The notes under the pieces are model-generated. The model was not told where the DNA came from and ran no database searches. It saw nothing but the letters and a program-made list of their open reading frames with translations. DNA of 64,000 nt, taken from NCBI GenBank assembly GCA_910588325.1, contig CAJUPP010000001.1:1-64000 (forward strand). The letters run 5' to 3'. Each line of letters begins with the position of its first letter. The first letter of the stretch is position 1. The translations under genes and the position numbers were made by a program. Origin of the DNA: an uncultured Hungatella sp. (GTDB lineage Bacteria; Bacillota; Clostridia; Lachnospirales; Lachnospiraceae). Shown in pieces: positions 26,077-33,717 of the stretch.

Positions 26077-26165
26077 TTTCACAGGATCTATTACTATAAG
26101 TGTGCCCGCCTGACTTTCATGGATGGCGGTGCAACCCGCCGGGCGCATGGAAGTCTCCTGTGAAA
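26077..26165. repeat. Nested palindrome in the tetR leader
   Basis: Three nested pairs: TTTCACAGGA (26077-26086) with its complement at 26156-26165; GACTTTCATG (26112-26121) with 26146-26155, one mismatch; and GGCGG with CCGCC in the centre. It fills most of the predicted leader of the efflux mRNA. The segment 26137-26159 recurs at 47446-47468 with 20 of 23 bases the same. Confidence 0.65.
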
Positions 26166-26172
26166 TAAAGAA

Positions 26173-26187
26173 GTGACAACCTGTCAC
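26173..26187. promoter_or_regulatory. TetR-type operator 2
   Basis: GTGACA, 3 bp, TGTCAC: a palindrome just downstream of the -10 box of the efflux promoter. Its centre is about 23 bp from the centre of operator 1, near two helical turns. Confidence 0.65.
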
Positions 26188-26189
26188 TT

Positions 26190-26218
26190 ATTATAATGAC
26201 AACTTGTCACCCTGTCAA
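26190..26218 (-). promoter_or_regulatory. Sigma-A promoter of the tetR-RND efflux operon
   Basis: The reverse strand has TTGACA (26213-26218), a 17-bp spacer and TATAAT (26190-26195), full consensus. The spacer is almost entirely operator 1, so repressor and polymerase should exclude each other. Confidence 0.85.
26197..26209. promoter_or_regulatory. TetR-type operator 1
   Basis: A perfect 13-bp palindrome, TGACAA-C-TTGTCA, placed exactly between the -35 and -10 boxes. It shares the TGACA/TGTCA half sites with operator 2. Confidence 0.75.
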
Positions 26219-26259
26219 TAGAGGTTATAATTATTTTATAATTTGTAATAATTTGGTTA

Positions 26260-26928
26260 TTATTTTTCTTTAATATTTTTAGAAACGGTAATTGCCTGAT
26301 TATCAATATGAGCCCGCATGGTTTCTTTGGCTTCAGCCACATGACGGTGTTTAATCGCCTTTAATATTTCCTCATGTTCTACCAGAAGGATATGAAGATC
26401 CGCACCCTTAATATATTCTAAGCGGTAACGGTACATCTGCTCCCTCAGATTATTCAGAATCTGCACCAGCCGGGGATTATCTGTCCCTTCATAGATAATG
26501 CTGTGATACTTCTCATCACTTTCTGCAATCTCCATGGCATCTCCTGACTCTATAGCCGCGGCAAATATCCTCTGAGCCTCCTCCAGCTTCTGAATATCCT
26601 CTTCCTCCATACGCTGACACGCCAATTCGATGGCAAGCTCTTCGATAGATCGGCGGACCTCAAGCACATCTCTTAAACTCTTTTCAGAGATCCTGGCTAC
26701 CTCGGCCCCCTTGCGGGGAATCATCAAAACCAGCCCTTCCAGCTCCAGCTTCCGGATTGCCTCCCTGATCGGTGTACGGCTGACCCCAAGCCGCTCTGCC
26801 AGCTGAATCTCCATCAGCCTTTCTCCAGGGGCCAGTTCCCCTCTCAATATGGCCTGACGCAATGTATTAAACACCACATCACGCAATGGCAGATATTCAT
26901 TCATATTTACCTTCAAATTGTATTCCAT
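26260..26928 (-). CDS. GntR family regulator, FCD subfamily
   Basis: 222 aa. An N-terminal winged helix (GERLMEIQLAERLGVSRTPIREAIRKLELEGLV, about residues 30-65) and a C-terminal FCD helical domain with metal/ligand-type residues (ESDEKYHSIIYEGTDN and the late VEHEEILKAIKHR). The start is the ATG at 26928 after AAAGGGG, not the TTG one codon earlier. It lies 9 bp after ispE and is clearly co-transcribed. The target and ligand are not evident; autoregulation of ispE-gntR is possible. Confidence 0.88.
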   Translation of the reverse strand: MEYNLKVNMNEYLPLRDVVFNTLRQAILRGELAPGERLMEIQLAERLGVSRTPIREAIRKLELEGLVLMIPRKGAEVARISEKSLRDVLEVRRSIEELAIELACQRMEEEDIQKLEEAQRIFAAAIESGDAMEIAESDEKYHSIIYEGTDNPRLVQILNNLREQMYRYRLEYIKGADLHILLVEHEEILKAIKHRHVAEAKETMRAHIDNQAITVSKNIKEK

Positions 26929-26937
26929 CAATCCCCT

Positions 26938-27828
26938 TTAATCCTCCACATTATAAAAATCCGTAAGATAAACCTGTTTTGCAATCTCAGATTTTTTTCC
27001 GTATCTCAGCTCTTCATACGCCTTGTCTGCTGTCCTCTTATCCGTAAATAAGCCAAATACCGTAGGACCGCTGCCGCTCATCAAAGCACCTAATGCCCCA
27101 AGTTCTGTCATCGTATCCTTAATTTCCTGTATCACAGGATAAGCCGAAATCGTCACTGTCTCAAGTATATTGCCGAATCTGCCGGCAATTCCGTCCAGAT
27201 CCCTCTCTCTGATTGCCTTCACCATCCCATCTATATCCGGATGCTGCCCCAACTTTAACTTGTCCAAATGAAGATTCCCATAGACAAATTTCGTGGACAC
27301 GCTGATTCCCGGTTTTGCAATCAGGACATGACACTGAGGCACAGGCGGCAATGGCGTCAGCACATCTCCGATTCCTTCAGAAAGCGCTGTCCCTCTCATG
27401 ATACAATAAGGAACATCCGCACCGATTTTCACTCCCCGCTCCATCAGCTGTTCCCTGCTAAGCCCCAGCCCCAGCATCTTATTGAGCCCCACTAAAACCG
27501 CCGCAGCATCAGCGCTCCCCCCCGCCATCCCGGCAGACACCGGGATGAATTTCTTTAAATTGATATGAACGCCGCCCTCTGTTTCAAATTCTTTCATCAG
27601 AAGATCCGCTGCTTTATACACCAGATTATTCTCATTATTAGGAAGATAGTACAGGTTCGTCTCCACCGTAATCTCTGGCTTTTCCTGATATATCAGTTCG
27701 ATCTTATCATAAATCCCCACTGTCTGCATAATCATACGGACTTCATGATAACCGTCTTCCCGTTTTCGAAGCACATCCAGCCCCAGATTAATCTTTCCAT
27801 ATGCCTTTAAATTCAGGCGCTTTACCAT
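26938..27828 (-). CDS. ispE: 4-diphosphocytidyl-2-C-methyl-D-erythritol kinase
   Basis: 296 aa GHMP kinase. KAYGKINLGLDVLRKREDGYHEV at the N-terminus, PVSAGMAGGSADAAAVLVGLN (ATP loop) and GALGALMSGSGPTVFGLF at the C-terminus are all intact. It carries out the fourth step of the MEP isoprenoid pathway. The start at 27828 follows AAGGAGAG; a longer frame would overlap the promoter. Followed by a gntR regulator in the same operon. Confidence 0.95.
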   Translation of the reverse strand: MVKRLNLKAYGKINLGLDVLRKREDGYHEVRMIMQTVGIYDKIELIYQEKPEITVETNLYYLPNNENNLVYKAADLLMKEFETEGGVHINLKKFIPVSAGMAGGSADAAAVLVGLNKMLGLGLSREQLMERGVKIGADVPYCIMRGTALSEGIGDVLTPLPPVPQCHVLIAKPGISVSTKFVYGNLHLDKLKLGQHPDIDGMVKAIRERDLDGIAGRFGNILETVTISAYPVIQEIKDTMTELGALGALMSGSGPTVFGLFTDKRTADKAYEELRYGKKSEIAKQVYLTDFYNVED

Positions 27829-27867
27829 ACCTTTTCTCTCCTTAGTTAAGTACATTGTATACAGTAT

Positions 27868-27895
27868 ATTATATACGCTATTTTTCAAAAATCAA
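27868..27895 (-). promoter_or_regulatory. Promoter of ispE-gntR with an adjacent palindrome
   Basis: The reverse strand has TTGATT (27890-27895), a 16-bp gap and TATAAT (27868-27873). A TGTATACA palindrome lies just downstream of the -10 box, at about 27856-27863, a plausible GntR operator. Confidence 0.6.
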
Positions 27896-27984
27896 TGGCT
27901 TTTTAAAATATTTGGCAAATCATTTATTCTATATAGAATGATTTTGAGATTTAAGAGGGATGAATTAAGGGGGATTTAAGTATT

Positions 27985-28110
27985 ATGAAAAAATCAGAAA
28001 TCATCATCAACGCCAGTACGCTGGAAGCATTAAAGGAAATTCTTCAGGACTGTAAGGTACAGGATGCCATCCGGATTCGTACAGGAGAGAGAGGAGAAGA
28101 GGCACTGTAA
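27985..28110 (+). CDS. Short 41-aa ORF, possibly a truncated gene remnant
   Basis: Reads MKKSEIIINASTLEALKEIL and ends GERGEEAL at a TAA. AGGGGG lies 12 bp upstream. The sequence is protein-like, with an amphipathic start and no repeats, and looks like the N-terminus of a longer protein cut off where the convergent GIY-YIG gene begins (2 bp apart). I do not recognise the family. It may be a real small protein or a remnant. Confidence 0.4.
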   Translation: MKKSEIIINASTLEALKEILQDCKVQDAIRIRTGERGEEAL

Positions 28111-28111
28111 G

Positions 28112-28390
28112 TTATACGTCCGATTGTGCAGAGACCACGCTGCAGATTGGACGTGTTTTTATCAGTTCCAATTTTTCCTTTCTGCTGAGCCGTTTCAATT
28201 CGGTCTCCCGCCTCATTGCTTCTTGTCTGGTCTCAAAGGTCTCGTAATAAACCAACGTTACGGGGCGGCGTCCTTTCGTGTATTTTGCCCCCCTTCCGGC
28301 ATTGTGGGCTTTTACCCTCTGCTCCAGATGGTTTGTCCAGCCACAGTAAAGAGTGCCGTCAGCACACTTTACCAGATACGTGTAATTCAT
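28112..28390 (-). CDS. GIY-YIG nuclease-fold protein (UPF0213/YhbQ type)
   Basis: 92 aa, a single-domain size. The GIY-YIG motifs are present in the variant form YTYLVKC and LYCGWTN, followed by the Arg of helix 1 (LEQRVKAHNAG) and the late Glu (AMRRETELKRL). Role unclear; relatives are small DNA-acting proteins. The start follows AGGAGG. Confidence 0.88.
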   Translation of the reverse strand: MNYTYLVKCADGTLYCGWTNHLEQRVKAHNAGRGAKYTKGRRPVTLVYYETFETRQEAMRRETELKRLSRKEKLELIKTRPICSVVSAQSDV

Positions 28391-28543
28391 GTTTTCCTCC
28401 TGACGGTCCTCTGGTACATCTGACTATGTAGACGGCAGCAACGCTTGCAATACGTTTCTACCGCCCAGGTTTCCCTGAATCTATATGAAGCACCAGCTGG
28501 ATGCGGACCCGGCATTGCCGATGTTCATGAAACCTTATAATGT

Positions 28544-28572
28544 ATTATATCCCACATGCCGGATTTTGTGCA
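28544..28572 (-). promoter_or_regulatory. Candidate promoter of the GIY-YIG gene
   Basis: The reverse strand has TGCACA (28567-28572), 17 bp and TATAAT (28544-28549). The -10 is perfect and the -35 matches at four of six positions. The leader would be about 150 nt. Confidence 0.38.
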
Positions 28573-28607
28573 TCCACCTTTTTCCTTATTTTAAAATTTT
28601 TTCAATT

Positions 28608-30170
28608 TCATGCTTTTGCCACTTCCTTTACCAAAAGCAGCCGGTCTCCGGGCCGAATCTGATCGTCCGTCAGATCGTTGGTTTCCATGACACGGCTTAT
28701 GGTGGTGTGGAACCGTTTCGCCACATCCCACAGACTGTCGCCATGCTGAACAATATACCCTACGATACCCGGAAGCGCCTGCAGCTTTTCTAAATTTAAG
28801 GGTTCCTCTCTGGCGTTGATAATCACAGACTCGCTGGTTGGCTGCAGAACCAGAATATCCAGATTCAACACTGCTCTGATCTCCACCATGTCTCCCCCGG
28901 CCATGACGGCTGTCATCTGTTCCACGCCGGTGTTCAACTGATAGACACTGTCCTCCTGAATTCCGGAAGCATCCGCCGTATACTGAAACGGCAGTACAGC
29001 CGTAGATGCCTTTACCGGTTCCGTGTCATCGGAAGTCATATAAAGCAGAGATACCTCCAGCGCTCCGTCGATATTTAAAGCATCCTCCCGAATCTCTACA
29101 TTGTCAATTTTAATGGCAGCATCATTGTGACAAATCTGAAGAATCCGCTCCGATGGTTCCATCTGAATCCGATCAGAGATTTTACATTTTCCCGTATTTT
29201 TAGACAGAAGACGGTCAAAACATACCTCTCCTCTTTGGAGCACCACTTCCCGATCCGTAGCATAGAGATCGCTTAAAAGTTCCAGCGGCTGCTCTTCGTA
29301 CAGCTTCATGTCCAGTTCCAAAACAGCATCTACTTCCAGGTCACGCATTTCGCCGTCATAATCCGGCTTTGATTCCAGATCTTTATGTACCAGTCGCAAT
29401 GCAATAGACGGAACCATTCCTTCTACCGACTCCGGAAGATCCACATCCCCGGCAAAGGGGATGGACTCCTCCAGCCACTGAATCGGAGTATTTTCTCCCT
29501 CCCCGGTATAAATCAGAAAAATCGCCAGCTCTCCTTCCACATGAACCTGACCGTCCAAAGGTTTTGTGGAGGCTCCCATAAGCTGCATCTCACTCCACAG
29601 AACCCTCTCAATACTGGGTTTACTGCTGGACAGAGAGATGTCTTCCTTGATCCGGTATGTATCTTTTCTTCTGACTGCAATGGCAGCCACATCAATGGTC
29701 CGTTTCAGAGTCTCAGCCGTTTCCCCGTTCATCTCCACATCTACGGCTGCCTCTCCATCACACAGTGCCTCCACCCTTACATTCAGGGTCACAATCGCTT
29801 TTATACTTAACTTTCGGGAATTAATCATTCCGGCTGTCAGATCCTCGATCTCCCAGGATACACTGATATCATCCCTTTCTCCCAGCTCCGGCACGTTGAC
29901 CGGCTCCTCCAAGGGTATGCTTCCGGCCAGAGTCTGCAGTCCGCCCTCCGCCTTCCGATACAGCACCTGAAAAGCCAGCTTCCCTTTAATCAGCACCCGT
30001 TCCCCTTGATTTTTCACCGATTCTATCACTATATTACCAGAGCTTAAAATCACCTGTTCCATATCATCCATGGTATCTGGAACAATAAAATCGTCATCCA
30101 TAGTCACCTGGGTGGAGGTACTGCTTTTAAAACGGTTCATACGTATATTTTTCTTTACCAGTTCCATCAT
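28608..30170 (-). CDS. sipL: SipL-like spore coat morphogenesis protein (DUF3794 repeats plus LysM)
   Basis: 520 aa. Successive DUF3794-type beta-rich repeats occupy about residues 1-460 (for example VLYRKAEGGLQTLAGSIPLEEPV and LLYMTSDDTEPVKASTAVLPFQY). A C-terminal LysM domain follows (YIVQHGDSLWDVAKRFHTT, about residues 466-515). This is the layout and size of SipL of Clostridioides difficile, which binds SpoIVA and is needed for coat localisation around the forespore. A near-perfect sigma-E promoter upstream supports mother-cell expression. The start could be either of two adjacent ATGs. Confidence 0.85.
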   Translation of the reverse strand: MMELVKKNIRMNRFKSSTSTQVTMDDDFIVPDTMDDMEQVILSSGNIVIESVKNQGERVLIKGKLAFQVLYRKAEGGLQTLAGSIPLEEPVNVPELGERDDISVSWEIEDLTAGMINSRKLSIKAIVTLNVRVEALCDGEAAVDVEMNGETAETLKRTIDVAAIAVRRKDTYRIKEDISLSSSKPSIERVLWSEMQLMGASTKPLDGQVHVEGELAIFLIYTGEGENTPIQWLEESIPFAGDVDLPESVEGMVPSIALRLVHKDLESKPDYDGEMRDLEVDAVLELDMKLYEEQPLELLSDLYATDREVVLQRGEVCFDRLLSKNTGKCKISDRIQMEPSERILQICHNDAAIKIDNVEIREDALNIDGALEVSLLYMTSDDTEPVKASTAVLPFQYTADASGIQEDSVYQLNTGVEQMTAVMAGGDMVEIRAVLNLDILVLQPTSESVIINAREEPLNLEKLQALPGIVGYIVQHGDSLWDVAKRFHTTISRVMETNDLTDDQIRPGDRLLLVKEVAKA

Positions 30171-30210
30171 ATGAAAACACCCACCTGTCTTTCTATCAGC
30201 CTTTTATGAT

Positions 30211-30239
30211 AATGTATGTGAAAGATCCAAAGTTTATAC
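30211..30239 (-). promoter_or_regulatory. Sigma-E promoter of the sipL-like gene
   Basis: The reverse strand has GTATAAA (30233-30239), a 14-bp gap and CATACATT (30211-30218). Both boxes fit the sigma-E pattern, with the -10 a perfect match. The leader is about 35 nt. Confidence 0.7.
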
Positions 30240-30290
30240 CGGCAGTTTTAGAAAACCTTATTGACAATTTCATATTCTGTTCATAAATTA

Positions 30291-30326
30291 TTGATAATAT
30301 TGGGTTTTATCTCCATATTATATCAA
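30291..30326. repeat. Inverted repeat upstream of the recombinase pair (possible target site)
   Basis: TTGATAATAT (30291-30300) and ATATTATATCAA (30315-30326) are inverted copies differing by a 2-bp insertion, around a 14-bp spacer. Arm and spacer sizes would suit a tyrosine recombinase core site, or an operator for the gene that starts 30 bp later. AT-rich, so chance is possible. Confidence 0.35.
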
Positions 30327-30355
30327 CAAATTTATACAAAAGAGGATGATGAACA

Positions 30356-31192
30356 ATGAAAACAGAAAACATTTCCAGTATGGAAGCCATTTTGCAGGAC
30401 TTTCAGACATCGATGGAGCACCGCAATATGTCGGAAAATACCATCCATGCCTACCTGTATGCAGCCGAGCAGTTCCTGACCATGTATGGAACAATCAATC
30501 ATGACAATCTGATGCTTTACAAATGTTACCTTGTGGAACACTACAAACCGCAAACCGTTAATCAGAGAATCCGGGCCCTAAACTGTCTCCTGGAAGCTCT
30601 CCACCTTTCCACTCCCAAGATTCTGATGGTCCGCATCCAGCAGAAGCCATTTCTTGAAAATGTCATCAGCCAGGCAGATTATGAGTATCTGAAAAAATGC
30701 CTGATTCGGGACGGAAATCTTCTTTACTATTTTGTTATCCGCATCATGTCCACTACCGGAATGCGCATCAGCGAATTAGTCCAGCTTCAGGTGGAGGATG
30801 TAAAACGGGGACATATGGATATTTACTCCAAAGACAATAAAATCCGGCGTATTTATATCCCCAAAAGGGTCCGTAAGGACTGCTTAAACTGGCTGAACAA
30901 TATTTCCCGCCTTTCCGGATATGTATTTCTAAACCACTATGGAGATCGCCTTACCCCGGCCGGAATCCGCGGACAGTTAAAGAAATTCACCGTATTATAC
31001 AGTCTGGATCCATCTGTAGTCTATCCCCATTCCTTTCGACATCTATTTGCAAAAAATTTTCTCAGTGTACATGGAGACATCAGTATGCTTTCCGATATAT
31101 TGGGCCACGAAAGCATCGAAACCACTCGAATCTATCTGCACCGAAGCAGCGCGGAGCAAAGAAAAATTGTAAACCAGGTTGTAGACTGGTAG
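30356..31192 (+). CDS. Tyrosine recombinase (first of tandem pair)
   Basis: 278 aa. An N-terminal SAM-like core-binding domain (about residues 8-85) is followed by the catalytic domain with the full set: Arg137 (TGMRISEL), Lys159, His225 and Arg228 (PHSFRH), His251 (LGHESIETT) and Tyr260 (RIYLH). It should cut and rejoin DNA at short inverted sites. GAGGATGATG lies before the start. Its own candidate promoter is TTGACA at 30261 with TAAATT 17 bp on. No phage genes flank it. It is a paralogue of the next gene. Confidence 0.88.
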   Translation: MKTENISSMEAILQDFQTSMEHRNMSENTIHAYLYAAEQFLTMYGTINHDNLMLYKCYLVEHYKPQTVNQRIRALNCLLEALHLSTPKILMVRIQQKPFLENVISQADYEYLKKCLIRDGNLLYYFVIRIMSTTGMRISELVQLQVEDVKRGHMDIYSKDNKIRRIYIPKRVRKDCLNWLNNISRLSGYVFLNHYGDRLTPAGIRGQLKKFTVLYSLDPSVVYPHSFRHLFAKNFLSVHGDISMLSDILGHESIETTRIYLHRSSAEQRKIVNQVVDW

Positions 31193-31217
31193 GAGAATCG
31201 AAAGGATTGACCGATAT

Positions 31218-32063
31218 ATGAAGAAAAAAGACCCGTTAAATAATTTTCAAGAATATTTAAAGAATAAAAACCTGGCTCCCAACACCATCAGTACCTATTC
31301 CGGTAGTGTCCGCCTTTTTCTGAGCTTGTATCCGGACATTACATTAAGGAATCTGAAAAAGTACCGCGGGGTATTGATCTCCCGCTATAAACCGGCCACT
31401 GTCAACCAAAGAATCCACGCAATCAACAATTACATTCGTTTTTTAACAGAAACCAGGGAGGAAGAATTTCTGTTTCTGAAAAATTACCGTCTGTCCACCG
31501 TAAAGGTACAGCAGAAACGGTTTCAGGACGATACCATTTCAAACAAAGATTATGAACTGTTAAAATGCCGTCTGAAGGCAGACGGCAATGATTTCTGGTA
31601 TTTTGTCGTTCACTTTCTGGCAGCTACGGGAGTCCGGGTCAGCGAGCTGACCAAAATAAAGGTGGAGCATCTGTCTCACGGCTACCTGGATCTATACTCC
31701 AAAGGCTGTAAAATCCGACGCATCTATCTGCCCGATTTTCTCTGTGAAGAGGCACTGGAATGGTGCTCCCGCCGCGAACTAAGGAGCGGGTTTCTGTTTC
31801 TGAACAGACGCGGAACCCCCATCTCTTCCAGGGGAATCCACAGCCAGCTAAAACATTATGCCCTGCAATACGGAATTAATCCCGACACAGTCTACCCCCA
31901 TTCCTTCCGCCATCGGTTTGCCAAAAACTTTTTGGCAAAATTCAACGATATCGCCCTCCTGGCTGACCTGATGGGACACGGCAGCATCGAGACCACCCGG
32001 ATTTATCTCACCTGCTCCAGCAGAGAACAGCAAAAGCTCCTTGACAAAATTATCACCTGGTAG
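31218..32063 (+). CDS. Tyrosine recombinase (second of tandem pair)
   Basis: 281 aa, the same architecture as the preceding gene and clearly its paralogue (shared YKPATVNQRI and PHSFRH-FAKNFL blocks). Catalytic residues are Arg140, Lys162, His228, Arg231, His254 and Tyr263, all present. It starts 25 bp after the first gene, so the two are co-expressed. A heteromeric XerC/XerD-like pair or a phase-variation recombinase set are both possible. It ends 8 bp before the convergent cysE stop. Confidence 0.88.
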   Translation: MKKKDPLNNFQEYLKNKNLAPNTISTYSGSVRLFLSLYPDITLRNLKKYRGVLISRYKPATVNQRIHAINNYIRFLTETREEEFLFLKNYRLSTVKVQQKRFQDDTISNKDYELLKCRLKADGNDFWYFVVHFLAATGVRVSELTKIKVEHLSHGYLDLYSKGCKIRRIYLPDFLCEEALEWCSRRELRSGFLFLNRRGTPISSRGIHSQLKHYALQYGINPDTVYPHSFRHRFAKNFLAKFNDIALLADLMGHGSIETTRIYLTCSSREQQKLLDKIITW

Positions 32064-32071
32064 ACTGCTGT

Positions 32072-32728
32072 CTACTGCTCTGGTTTTGAACTGCTTTCCA
32101 GCTTTTGTTTTAGTTCCTCAAGCTGCTGTTCCAATTCCCGTACCCGCTCTTCCATCTTGCAGTAATGCTCCATAGACACCATTTTTTTCTCTTCCTTTGG
32201 AAGAGGTACCCCATTTTTCTTCACAGGGCGGGCGGGAATTCCCACAGCCGTGATATTGTCCTCCAGCGGTTTTAAAAGAACTGCATTGGCGGCAACCGTA
32301 CAATTGTCACCCACCTCAAAGGAACCAAGAATCTTCGCTCCCGCCCCTACGGTCACGTTGTTCCCTAATGTGGGGTGGCGCTTTCCCTTCTGGGTCCCCA
32401 CACCCCCCAGGGTAACTCCCTGATAGATGGTGCAGTTGTCTCCCACCACCGTGGTTTCTCCAATTACCACACCGCATCCATGGTCGATTAAAATTCCATG
32501 TCCCATCTGCGCTCCCGGATGAATCTCTATAAGAGTAAAAAAACGGGCCAGCTGAGAAATCAGTCTTGCAATAAAAAACAAATGGCGCCTGTAAAACCAG
32601 TGGGCAAACCGATGCCAGATCAGTGCATGAACCCCCTGGTATAAAAGAAGTACTTCCAATGCATTGCGCGCCGCCGGATCCCTCTCCTGCACAGCCTTTA
32701 CATCCATCCAAATATCCTTAAATATCAT
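32072..32728 (-). CDS. cysE: Serine O-acetyltransferase
   Basis: 218 aa. Left-handed beta-helix hexapeptide repeats with IEIHPGAQMGHGILIDHGCGVVIGETTVVGDN, the His of the DHG block and TIYQGVTLGGVG are CysE hallmarks. It makes O-acetylserine for cysteine synthesis. The C-terminal 45 residues form a charged coiled coil (MEERVRELEQQLEELKQKLE), longer than the usual tail that contacts cysteine synthase. No T-box or S-box leader is visible in the short upstream gap. Confidence 0.93.
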   Translation of the reverse strand: MIFKDIWMDVKAVQERDPAARNALEVLLLYQGVHALIWHRFAHWFYRRHLFFIARLISQLARFFTLIEIHPGAQMGHGILIDHGCGVVIGETTVVGDNCTIYQGVTLGGVGTQKGKRHPTLGNNVTVGAGAKILGSFEVGDNCTVAANAVLLKPLEDNITAVGIPARPVKKNGVPLPKEEKKMVSMEHYCKMEERVRELEQQLEELKQKLESSSKPEQ

Positions 32729-32804
32729 ATCTCTTCCCTCATTGCTATTATAAAGACAAACTTTTTCTGGTTAGTATAGCATATGTTGAAAGAATTAAAA
32801 AGGA

Positions 32805-33236
32805 CTATTTAAAAATCACCGGATTTTCCAACAGTTCCGTGCGGATGATAATGAATGGATAAGAGGTCTCCGGCGCCACAGCCTCTTCTTTTTCTGGTCC
32901 CAGAAGTTCTGTATCCAGTACGATGGCGTTGTCCGTCAGGTAAAGTTCCTCAACTTGAATGCTGTAACCGCCTGTCTGCTGGGGACCATATCCTACCACA
33001 ATATAAAGGTTCTGCTCATCGGTAAAGGTAATCTTGAAAGGCTGTGTCCGCTTCTCCGCCAGAATCGTCTGCAGCTGCTGCGGAGCATCTGCCTCTCCCA
33101 CTACCGTAAATTCCAGGTCCCGGACCTTTTCTCCGTCATCATTCTTCCTATTACAGCCAGATAATAAAAACAGCATTATAATAGAAAGAAGCAGGTATAC
33201 CCATCGGCCAGCTTTCCCTTTTAAAAAATGTTTCAT
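32805..33236 (-). CDS. PrcB-like lipoprotein
   Basis: 143 aa. A lipobox (LLSGC, about residue 28) follows a long hydrophobic signal, and the mature part has GYGPQQTGGYSIQV, the mark of the PrcB C-terminal domain. PrcB proteins assist surface proteases in spirochaetes; in Firmicutes the role is unknown. GAGAGGT precedes the start. It lies between spoIIID and cysE on the same strand. No protease gene adjoins it. Confidence 0.72.
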   Translation of the reverse strand: MKHFLKGKAGRWVYLLLSIIMLFLLSGCNRKNDDGEKVRDLEFTVVGEADAPQQLQTILAEKRTQPFKITFTDEQNLYIVVGYGPQQTGGYSIQVEELYLTDNAIVLDTELLGPEKEEAVAPETSYPFIIIRTELLENPVIFK

Positions 33237-33307
33237 GAAATACCTCTCAGGACTTGATTATTAACAGCTTATGAAAGGCCTCCGTAAATTATGAATCGGT
33301 GTGAAAT

Positions 33308-33583
33308 CTAATCGTCCTCTTTGCTGCATATAGCCAGCCGATGCTGATATTTCTCTTTTGTAGCCAATCCTCCGCGAATATGCCTCTCGGATTTGTTGAT
33401 ATCCAGAATCACCCTGGCGCGAGATGCTAAAGACGGATTGATGTGCTCAAGACGTTCTGTTACGTCTTTATGTACCGTAGATTTAGATATCCCAAATTTT
33501 TTTGCAGTCTGCCGCACCGTAGCATTGTGGTCTATAATATAATTTGCAATGGCTACCGCACGTTCCTCGATATATTCCTTCAA
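33308..33583 (-). CDS. spoIIID: Sporulation transcriptional regulator SpoIIID
   Basis: 91 aa. HTH with TVRQTAKKFGISKSTVHKDVTERL and the basic tail RHIRGGLATKEKYQHR match SpoIIID, the mother-cell regulator that acts with sigma-E. The start is taken as TTG at 33583: AGGGGG lies 6 bp upstream, and the family N-terminus begins with a (M/L)-KEYIEER block at this codon. The upstream ATG at 33625 would add 14 unrelated residues. A weak sigma-E-like site lies upstream. Confidence 0.92.
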   Translation of the reverse strand: MKEYIEERAVAIANYIIDHNATVRQTAKKFGISKSTVHKDVTERLEHINPSLASRARVILDINKSERHIRGGLATKEKYQHRLAICSKEDD

Positions 33584-33610
33584 GGTTTTCCCCCTGAAAA
33601 TGTTTTTTAC

Positions 33611-33639
33611 ATCATATGCAAACACTAGGTAATTTAGTC
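33611..33639 (-). promoter_or_regulatory. Possible sigma-E promoter of spoIIID
   Basis: The reverse strand has GACTAAA (33633-33639), 14 bp and CATATGAT (33611-33618). Six of eight -10 bases and five of seven -35 positions fit. Supported mainly by the known regulation of spoIIID. Confidence 0.33.
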
Positions 33640-33656
33640 CTTTTGGTAAAAAACAG

Positions 33657-33685
33657 TTGTTTTCATTCCGCAGTTGTCCTACAAT
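33657..33685 (+). promoter_or_regulatory. Candidate sigma-A promoter of the esterase gene
   Basis: TTGTTT (33657-33662), a 17-bp spacer and TACAAT (33680-33685). The leader would be about 27 nt, with AAGGAAG as ribosome binding site. Confidence 0.45.
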
Positions 33686-33717
33686 AATACCATAATTCAG
33701 GAAAGGAAGAACAAATT

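Noticed and set aside
26047..26187. N-terminal extension of the TetR protein
   Set aside because: The extra 47 residues have no TetR similarity and would translate the palindromic leader; the internal ATG has the ribosome binding site.
30356..32063. Prophage or integrative element
   Set aside because: Only the two recombinases are present. No capsid, relaxase, excisionase or attachment repeats are visible and the neighbours are ordinary chromosomal genes.
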